Part shown: positions 7,021-12,114 of the stretch, one piece after another
Layout of the letters: each line of letters begins with the position of its first letter
Position numbering within the stretch: position 1 is the first letter of the stretch
NCBI GenBank assembly: GCA_002385475.1
Contig: DGDO01000133.1
Span: forward strand, 1-12,870
Direction: 5' to 3'
DNA length: 12,870 bases
Source of the DNA: Candidatus Sordicultor fermentans
Lineage (GTDB): Bacteria > Atribacterota > Atribacteria > Atribacterales > Caldatribacteriaceae
The notes under the pieces: model-generated
Database searches by the model: none
Told to the model about the DNA's origin: nothing
What the model saw: the letters and a program-made list of their open reading frames with translations, nothing else
Made by a program: the position numbers and the translations under genes

Positions 7021-8208
7021 CTATATTCTTTCTAAAACTTTCTTCAATGCTTCTACTCCCTCATCTATTTCTTCTTGATTGATAATTAAAGGGGGTAAAA
7101 ACCTCACCACGTCATCATTACAGGCATTGACTAAAACTCCCTCTTTGAGCATCTCCTCAGCAACTTTTTTTGCTTTTCCGGGAACCTCAAAACCTAACAT
7201 CAAGCCTTTACCTCGAACTTCTTTTGCTATCGGGAAAGTAGAAACTAACTTCTTGAGCTGTTTTTCAAAATATTTTCCCTTTTCTCTTACTGCAGCAAGA
7301 AAATTTTCCTCGCTTACCTCATCTACTACCACACACGCTGACCGCGCACACACCGGGTTCCCCCCAAAAGTGCTTCCCTGGTCTCCTCGATGAACTGAAG
7401 CAGAAACTTTTTCATCAACTAAAACCGCCCCCAGAGGCAAGCCTCCTCCCAAGCCTTTGGCTAGAGTAACTATATCCGGCCTGACTCCAAAACTCTCAAA
7501 AGCAAAAAATTTTCCCACTCTTCCTATACCACATTGCACTTCATCAAAAATCAAAATCACGTCTTTCTCATCACATAATTTTCTCAAACCCTCTAAAAAT
7601 TCTCTCTCACAGGGATAAATTCCTCCCTCCCCCTGTACTGGCTCCACTATGATGGCGCATACCTCCTCATCTAAAACTTTCTCTACGCTTTGCAGGTCGT
7701 TAAGAGTAGCATATTCTATCCCCGGAGGAAAGGGGTCTAAATCCTGATGAAATTTTTCTTGAGCAGTGAGAGCTAAAGTCAAAAGAGTTCTTCCATGAAA
7801 AGAGCGATAAAAGGAGATAAACTTATAGCCTTTACCATATTTCCTCTTGCGATAAAAACGGGCCATTTTCAAAGCTACCTCATTGGCTTCTGCACCGCTG
7901 TTAACTAAAAACACCCGAGAGAAACCAGATTTTTCCACGAGGCGTTCTGCTAACTCTACCTGAGGTACACTATAATATAGATTAGAAGCGTGGAGTAATT
8001 TATCCACTTCTCTTTTTATAGCTTCCTGGAGAGGGGGGAAAGAGTAACCTAAAACGTTTACTGCGATCCCGGCCATGAGGTCAAGATATCTTTTTCCTTC
8101 TAAATCAAAGACGTAGCATCCTTCTCCTCGCTCCAGTACCACCGGTAAACGATTGTAAGTCCCCAAAAAATAGCGTGCTTCTTTTTCTATGATTTCTGCA
8201 GAAGTCAT
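7021..8208 (-). CDS. argD: Acetylornithine aminotransferase
   Basis: ArgD is a pyridoxal-phosphate enzyme of aminotransferase class III. It converts N-acetylglutamate semialdehyde to N-acetylornithine with glutamate as amino donor; some homologues also serve in lysine synthesis as succinyl-DAP transaminase, which is possible here. The protein has 395 residues, as expected. Seen in order: FVNSGAEAN-like FLVNSGAEANEVALK (100-114), SFHGRT (136-141), FDEVQCGIGR (221-230) with the PLP-contacting Asp, LAKGLGGGLPLGA (249-261) with the Schiff-base Lys at 251, and GSTFGGNPVC. The motif usually read as LGH-HP near residue 53 is LGYSFP here, so both histidines are missing. An AAGGTGAGG ribosome site precedes the ATG. 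A 163-nt repeat-bearing gap separates it from argB. The operon context supports the arginine role. Confidence 0.95.
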   Translation of the reverse strand: MTSAEIIEKEARYFLGTYNRLPVVLERGEGCYVFDLEGKRYLDLMAGIAVNVLGYSFPPLQEAIKREVDKLLHASNLYYSVPQVELAERLVEKSGFSRVFLVNSGAEANEVALKMARFYRKRKYGKGYKFISFYRSFHGRTLLTLALTAQEKFHQDLDPFPPGIEYATLNDLQSVEKVLDEEVCAIIVEPVQGEGGIYPCEREFLEGLRKLCDEKDVILIFDEVQCGIGRVGKFFAFESFGVRPDIVTLAKGLGGGLPLGAVLVDEKVSASVHRGDQGSTFGGNPVCARSACVVVDEVSEENFLAAVREKGKYFEKQLKKLVSTFPIAKEVRGKGLMLGFEVPGKAKKVAEEMLKEGVLVNACNDDVVRFLPPLIINQEEIDEGVEALKKVLERI

Positions 8209-8229
8209 TTACCTCACCTTCTTTCTTGT

Positions 8230-8361
8230 ACTGAGAAAGACTTCGTCTTCCTCAGTTGTTTTTCTCTACATTTTCATGCTTTTAATCTTACCTCATAGGC
8301 TGTCTGTTTTTTGCTTTTCCCGAGGGACAATAAGGGGACAAAGCACTCTTATTGTCCCTCG
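8230..8361. repeat. Intergenic repeat element E1 (argB-argD gap)
   Basis: This element nearly fills the gap between argB and argD. Its left end is a hairpin with 12-base arms at 8230-8241 and 8245-8256 (ACTGAG.AAGAC against GTCTTCCTCAGT, one mismatch). A T-rich spacer follows, then ATGCTTTTAATCTTAC and GGCTGTCTGTTTT, and at the right end a perfect 14-base inverted repeat. The hairpin, the TTGTT after it and the CTTTTA-TCTTAC stretch recur in the same order in element E2 (9232-9554), and partly in the reversed copy upstream of purH. The left hairpin sits just upstream of the argD ribosome site. Confidence 0.6.
8321..8361. repeat. Perfect 14-bp inverted repeat downstream of argB
   Basis: CGAGGGACAATAAG (8321-8334) and its exact complement CTTATTGTCCCTCG (8348-8361) flank a 13-nt loop. 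It begins 10 nt beyond the argB stop codon. On the minus strand the hairpin is followed by GGAAAAGCAAAAAA rather than a U-run, so it is not a standard intrinsic terminator. An mRNA-stability or processing element, or the end of a mobile repeat, is more likely. A near copy of one arm, GGGGCAATAAGG, lies just downstream of argJ (9543-9554). Confidence 0.7.
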
Positions 8362-8371
8362 CAGACTGCCT

Positions 8372-9169
8372 TTAAAGCACCACCTTCGTTCCCCTCATTT
8401 TCCCCCCCGCTAAAAAGAGAGGAAGGTTTTCCATCTCTTTTCCCTCGCCAATAAATACCTCTTTTACTCCACCCCGTAGAGCTTCTTCAGCCATCTCTAT
8501 TTTGGGAATCATTCCTCCCCGAATCTTCCCCTCTTCTTTCAGGATTTCAATTTCCGCCCAGGACAAAACTTCTATCAGAGAATCTCTATCCTCCACATCC
8601 CGTAAAACTCCAGGAACATCAGAAAAGAGGAACAACTTATCAGCTTGCAAAGCCACAGCCAAGCGAGCTGCTGCCCAATCAGCATTTACATTTAAGCTCT
8701 CTCCTTCTCTATCAGCTGCTATCGGAGAAATAACAGGCAAAAATCCTCCCTCCCACAAAACGTGCACCAGGCGAGGATTCACTTTCTTTACTTCCCCTAC
8801 CCTTCCCAAATCTACCTTTCTATCTCCAGAGGCAGGGTAATACTTTTCCCCTTCCAGCAAAAAACCATCTCTTCCGCTTATTCCACAAGCAGGAATTCCC
8901 TGACGATGAAAAATACCTACCAACATTTTATTTAAAAGACCGCTCAATACCATTTCTGTTATTTCCATGTCTTGGGGAGGAGTAACTCGCAAACCTTCTA
9001 CAAACTGGCTTTCTCTTCCTTCTTTTTCTAAGAATTTAGTAATCTGAGGCCCTCCTCCATGCACTAAAGCTAATCTTATCCCCTCTTTTACTAATTGGGC
9101 AAGCACTCGAAAGTAGTCCTCATTTTTAAAATCGATATTTTTGCCTCCAATTTTTACCACTATCTTCAT
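8372..9169 (-). CDS. argB: N-acetylglutamate kinase (short form)
   Basis: ArgB phosphorylates N-acetylglutamate, the second step of arginine synthesis, and belongs to the amino acid kinase family. The protein has 265 residues. It shows KIGGK (6-10) with the catalytic Lys, the glycine loop LVHGGGPQI (35-43), GLRVT (59-63) with the substrate-binding Arg, LNVNADWAAARLA (159-171), LFLFSDVPGVL (179-189) and GGMIPKIEMA (218-227) with the second conserved Lys. The start ATG has AGGAGGAGG just upstream, and an in-frame TAA lies 12 codons upstream, so no longer form is possible. The chain therefore lacks the N-terminal helix of hexameric, arginine-inhibited kinases and resembles the short dimeric E. 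coli type. LysZ-type kinases are an alternative for the fold, but the neighbours argue for arginine. Repeat-filled gaps flank it on both sides. Confidence 0.94.
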   Translation of the reverse strand: MKIVVKIGGKNIDFKNEDYFRVLAQLVKEGIRLALVHGGGPQITKFLEKEGRESQFVEGLRVTPPQDMEITEMVLSGLLNKMLVGIFHRQGIPACGISGRDGFLLEGEKYYPASGDRKVDLGRVGEVKKVNPRLVHVLWEGGFLPVISPIAADREGESLNVNADWAAARLAVALQADKLFLFSDVPGVLRDVEDRDSLIEVLSWAEIEILKEEGKIRGGMIPKIEMAEEALRGGVKEVFIGEGKEMENLPLFLAGGKMRGTKVVL

Positions 9170-9231
9170 AGTTTCCTCCTCCTGATTTACAGGAAATAAT
9201 AATTAATCACAAACATCATGTCATTTTTCTC

Positions 9232-9554
9232 TTTTGCACTTTATCTTGCTCCCCTCGCCGCTGAGGATCGAAGGGGAGTGTTTCCCTCTCATATTCCGGG
9301 AGTTCTTTTCCCCTTCACTGAGGAAGGCATTTTCTTCCTCAGTTGTTCTTGTCCTTTTAATTTTAATTTTTTGTTTTTCATACTTTTAGTCTTACGTCGT
9401 AGCACGCTGGGATATTTTCCCAACGTTATTTTTCTGAATCTTTTTTATCTATTTTGCCTTTATCTTGCGTCGCAGACCGTCTGTTTTCTCTCCCTTCTCC
9501 CTCGGTGATTTTTATCTTTTTATTCTGTATTTAATTTTTTGGGGGGCAATAAGG
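9232..9554. repeat. Intergenic repeat element E2 (argJ-argB gap)
   Basis: The 391-nt gap between argJ and argB holds no gene; it is a composite of repeats. A hairpin lies at 9249-9278. A perfect 10-base inverted repeat follows, ACTGAGGAAG (9317-9326) and CTTCCTCAGT (9334-9343) around a GCATTTT loop. Next come a T-rich spacer and CATACTTTTAGTCTTACGTCG (about 9380-9400). A second unit, CTTTATCTTGCGTCGCAGAC (9458-9477) followed by CGTCTGTTTT, resembles the CTTTATCTTGC at 9239-9249. The right end has GGGGCAATAAGG (9543-9554). The parts parallel element E1 in order. The T-rich plus strand yields a short Phe/Leu-rich reading frame that I treat as spurious. Confidence 0.6.
9249..9278. repeat. Hairpin upstream of argB
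   Basis: CTCCCCTCG (9249-9257) pairs with CGAAGGGGAG (9269-9278), allowing one bulged A. The loop is about 11 nt. It lies roughly 80-110 nt upstream of the argB start on the transcribed strand, inside repeat element E2. No U-run follows on either strand, so it is not a clear terminator. Confidence 0.5.
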
Positions 9555-9560
9555 TTGCTG

Positions 9561-10775
9561 TCAGCTATAATGGCTATTAATCCGTACATATTCCAGAGAT
9601 AAATCACAAGTCCACACTTCAAACTCTCCCTCTCCTATTCCCAGGTCTACAATAATTTTAAGCTCCTTTTTCTTCATCGCCTCCTGAGCTTCTTCTCTCT
9701 CCACTCCCTTAGCCTTCATTCCTCCCTCTACCAAAGTAATTCCGTTAACCTCTAAAGAAACTTTATCGGGAATCATTTCTATTCCGCTTCGCCCCAGAGC
9801 AGCCATAATCCTTCCCCAGTTAGGGTCTTCTCCAAAAAGAGCAGTTTTTACCAGAGGAGATTCAGCAACGGTAAAAGCACCCTTTTGTGCTTCTTCTTTT
9901 GTTCTCGCTCCTCGCACTATTATCTCTACAAACTTAGTGGCGCCCTCTCCGTCTCGGGCTAAATCCCGAGCTAACTCTTGAGTTAACCAAAAAAGAGCCT
10001 CTCGAAAAATGGAAAAAACTGGATCATTACTCTTCTTAACTTCTACTCCACTTTTACCATTAGCCAGAATCAATACCATGTCATTAGTACTCGTATCTCC
10101 GTCCACCGTCACCCGATTAAAGCTTTGATTCACCGCCTCTTTTAATACTTGATCTAAAACCAGAGCGTCTATGCCTAAATCGGTAACTATAAAAGACAAC
10201 ATAGTAGCCAAATTTGGCTTAATCATCCCTGACCCTTTAGCTATTCCTCCCAGGTGGACAGTTTTTCCTTCCCAGGAAAAAGAGAGAGCTCGCTCTTTGG
10301 GAAAAGTATCAGTAGTCATTATAGCTTTGGTTGCTTCCCTGCTCGATTTCTTCACTGGTAACAATTGAGATAATTCTTCTATCCCTTTTTCTATTTTAGT
10401 GAGAGGCAAAAATTCACCAATCACCCCCGTAGAAGCCACCGCTACGAGCCGATGATCTACCTTAAAATAACGAGCAGCAAGGTCAGCCACTTTCCTGGCA
10501 TCTTCTATTCCTCGTTCCCCGGTGCACGCATTAGCTACTCCACTGTTTGCTACCACCAGTTGTAACTTTCTCTCTTTTAATAAATGCTCTCGGGTAACCA
10601 GAACTGGTGCTGCCGAAACTCGATTTTGAGTGAAAACTCCTGCTGCCGCAGCCGGTGTATCAGAGAGAATAGCTGCCAGATCATTTTTCCCTTTCTTTAT
10701 TCCGCAGTGTACTCCATAGGAAGAAAACCCTGAAACATTATCCAATCCACCTTCTAAAATTTTCCAGCTCTCCAT
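9561..10775 (-). CDS. argJ: Glutamate N-acetyltransferase / amino-acid acetyltransferase
   Basis: ArgJ moves the acetyl group from N-acetylornithine to glutamate, recycling acetylglutamate and releasing ornithine. Bifunctional members also use acetyl-CoA to make acetylglutamate; sequence alone does not tell which form this is, though no argA is seen nearby. From ATG 10775 the protein has 404 residues. Ntn-hydrolase features are present: NSGVANACTG (about 77-86), the oxyanion-hole ASTGVIG (about 114-120), TTDTFPK, and the self-cleavage motif KPNLATMLSF with the nucleophile Thr at about 191, plus EDPNWGRIMAALGRSG. The frame is open upstream to 10835, inside argC, but ATG 10775 has AGGAGGT 5 nt away and begins the protein at MESWKILEGG, as in relatives. 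It starts 10 nt after the argC stop, so the two are tightly coupled. Confidence 0.96.
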   Translation of the reverse strand: MESWKILEGGLDNVSGFSSYGVHCGIKKGKNDLAAILSDTPAAAAGVFTQNRVSAAPVLVTREHLLKERKLQLVVANSGVANACTGERGIEDARKVADLAARYFKVDHRLVAVASTGVIGEFLPLTKIEKGIEELSQLLPVKKSSREATKAIMTTDTFPKERALSFSWEGKTVHLGGIAKGSGMIKPNLATMLSFIVTDLGIDALVLDQVLKEAVNQSFNRVTVDGDTSTNDMVLILANGKSGVEVKKSNDPVFSIFREALFWLTQELARDLARDGEGATKFVEIIVRGARTKEEAQKGAFTVAESPLVKTALFGEDPNWGRIMAALGRSGIEMIPDKVSLEVNGITLVEGGMKAKGVEREEAQEAMKKKELKIIVDLGIGEGEFEVWTCDLSLEYVRINSHYS

Positions 10776-10785
10776 CTCTACCTCC

Positions 10786-11817
10786 TCAAGGGTATAATAC
10801 ATCCTCCGGCAAACCTTCTTTTTCCTCTTTCCCAAACATCAGATTTAAATTCTGCACTGCCTGCCCGGCTGCTCCTTTAATCAAGTTATCCAGAGCAGAA
10901 ATTACTATCAGCTGATTCTCTCCCACCTTTTTGAGTCCCAGATCAACAAAGTTAGAGCCTACTACCCAGCGCAGCTCAGGAAAACGATGGAGAGGGAAAA
11001 TCCGCACCCAGGGTTTCCTTCCCCAATAATCCTTCCATATAGATAAAAGCTCCTCCTCCTCTATATCTTTTTCCAGGGTAAGATAAACAGTAGTTAAAAT
11101 CCCTCTCTTCAGGGGCAAAAGATGGGGAGTAAAAATGAGGTTGACCTCCCTCCCGGTAGCTAACTCCAGCTGTTCTTTCATCTCCGGCTGATGACGATGC
11201 TCTCCCACTTTATAGGCTTTGAAATTTTCATCTACCTCACAAAACTGGTTGTCTTCAGTAGGCTTTCTACCTGCTCCGGTTACTCCTGATTTGCTATCCA
11301 CTATTATAGAAGGTGAAATTACTCCCTCTTTTAAAAAGGGATACAGAGGAATAATCACCGAAGTAGGGTAACAACCGGGATTAGCCACCAGTTGCGCCTC
11401 TTTTAAGCGCTCTCTACAAATTTCCGGAATACCATATACTGCTTCCTGTAAAAGGTGAGGAACACGATGTTCTAACTGATAATATTTTTGGAAAACCTCT
11501 ACGTTTTTAAAGCGAAAATCAGCCCCCAGGTCAATAACCCGTATCCCTTTTTGCAAAAGAGGAGGAACATAATCCATAGCTACTCCTGAGGGAAGAGCCA
11601 GAAAAATTGCCTCTATTCCTTCTAAACTATCCACTTCCTGCTTTTGTAAAGTCAAATTGCTTCTTCCTTGCCAGGCCAGACAATAATCCTCCAATTTTAT
11701 ACCCGGAAAACTTTCACTTCCTACCCAGCAAACTTCTACACCGGGGTGGTAAGCCAAAATGCGTAAAAGCTCAAGACCAGTGTATCCAGTAGCTCCCATT
11801 ACTCCTACACGTACCAT
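10786..11817 (-). CDS. argC: N-acetyl-gamma-glutamyl-phosphate reductase
   Basis: ArgC reduces acetylglutamyl phosphate to the semialdehyde with NADPH, between the ArgB and ArgD steps. The protein has 343 residues, usual for the type 1 form. Seen: the NADPH-binding GATGYTG (8-14) at the N-terminus, FLALPSGVAM, DLGADFRF, the catalytic-cysteine motif ANPGCYPTS (Cys at about 149), SGVTGAGRKP, and GEHRHQPEM with the active-site histidine. Two adjacent ATGs are possible (11820 and 11817). I chose 11817 because the AGGAGG site is then 7 nt away rather than 4, and because the protein then starts MVRVGVMGATG like most relatives. It is the first gene of the arg operon, right after the T-box terminator, so it is the direct target of that control. 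argJ follows 10 nt downstream. Confidence 0.96.
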   Translation of the reverse strand: MVRVGVMGATGYTGLELLRILAYHPGVEVCWVGSESFPGIKLEDYCLAWQGRSNLTLQKQEVDSLEGIEAIFLALPSGVAMDYVPPLLQKGIRVIDLGADFRFKNVEVFQKYYQLEHRVPHLLQEAVYGIPEICRERLKEAQLVANPGCYPTSVIIPLYPFLKEGVISPSIIVDSKSGVTGAGRKPTEDNQFCEVDENFKAYKVGEHRHQPEMKEQLELATGREVNLIFTPHLLPLKRGILTTVYLTLEKDIEEEELLSIWKDYWGRKPWVRIFPLHRFPELRWVVGSNFVDLGLKKVGENQLIVISALDNLIKGAAGQAVQNLNLMFGKEEKEGLPEDVLYP

Positions 11818-11840
11818 CATTATTCCTCCTTCTTACCAAT

Positions 11841-11869
11841 AAAAAAACCTCGTCTTTAGACGAGGTTTT
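11841..11869 (-). terminator. Intrinsic terminator of the arg T-box leader
   Basis: On the minus strand AAAACCTCGTC (11869-11859), loop TAAA, then GACGAGGTTTT (11854-11844) form an 11-bp stem, with the T-run continuing to 11841. This is a textbook Rho-independent terminator. It lies 21 nt upstream of the first argC ATG and 11 nt upstream of its ribosome site, so it would block the arg operon when formed. It does not overlap the T-box antiterminator helix, which is unusual. Confidence 0.9.
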
Positions 11870-11878
11870 CAAAGACGG

Positions 11879-11915
11879 GCAGGGGTGCAACACTTGGTGC
11901 ACGGTGCCACCCTGC
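11879..11915 (-). promoter_or_regulatory. T-box antiterminator
   Basis: GCAGGG (11915-11910) pairs with CCCTGC (11884-11879), and GTGCA (11902-11898) with TGCAC (11889-11885). Between them is the classical 7-nt bulge TGGCACC (11909-11903). The TGGC in the bulge should pair with the GCCA-3' end of uncharged tRNA, which predicts a G discriminator base in the cognate tRNA-Arg. Confidence 0.9.
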
Positions 11916-12085
11916 TATACTCTTTGTTTTAACGGCTCAACCGGAGCTCCTACTTAGAGAAAAACTCTTTTCTTCGGAGTCAGCTCCAGGGCTCTATCTT
12001 CCTTAACGCCACGGTGGAAGCTCGCACCCTACCTTCCTCGCTGAACCATAACGCTAATCTCTTCCCTATCATCGCTTTGATAGAT

Positions 12086-12114
12086 ATTTAAACATTTTCT
12101 GGTAATTAAATCAA
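12086..12114 (-). promoter_or_regulatory. Candidate promoter of the arg operon, overlapping the dapA end
   Basis: On the minus strand TTGATT (12114-12109) lies 17 nt upstream of TTAAAT (12091-12086), each matching the sigma-70 consensus at 4 of 6. TTGATT forms the last two codons of dapA, just before its TAA stop. Transcription would start near 12079, right at the first bases of T-box Stem I. Read-through from dapA is the alternative. Confidence 0.45.

Larger units (their letters stand above)
11841..12077 (-). promoter_or_regulatory. Arginine T-box riboswitch leader
   Basis: The leader of the arg operon senses uncharged tRNA-Arg. Read on the minus strand, Stem I begins AGCGATGATAGGG at 12076. 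AGGG (12067-12064) pairs with CCCT (11991-11988), and a 10-bp helix AGCGTTATGG/CCGTGGCGTT lies above an internal loop. The distal arm has CAGCGAGGAAG, the conserved GGTGCGAG and CTTCC. The internal loop carries AGA (11995-11993) followed by a purine and then the lower helix, the expected place for the specifier; AGA is an Arg codon and fits the genes controlled. CTGGAGCT/AGCTCCGG forms a further stem. The T-box AGGGTGGCACCGTG is at 11913-11900, and the terminator at 11869-11841 ends the leader. The family is certain; the specifier call rests on position and context. Confidence 0.93.

Noticed and set aside
8230..8256. Hairpin before argD as an intrinsic terminator
   Set aside because: The T-rich tail is on the plus strand, where no gene reads into it. 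On the operon strand no U-run follows, and the hairpin recurs as part of a repeat family.
8372..9169. The kinase as LysZ of the LysW-carried lysine/ornithine pathway
   Set aside because: No lysW-like gene or lysX is present, and it sits with argJ and argC in a standard acetylated pathway.
9218..9508. Plus-strand open frame of 96 codons in the argJ-argB gap
   Set aside because: It runs through the T-rich repeat element opposite to the operon. Its Phe/Leu content reflects base composition.
10776..10835. Longer argJ start at 10835
   Set aside because: It lies inside argC. ATG 10775 has an excellent ribosome site and the usual N-terminus.
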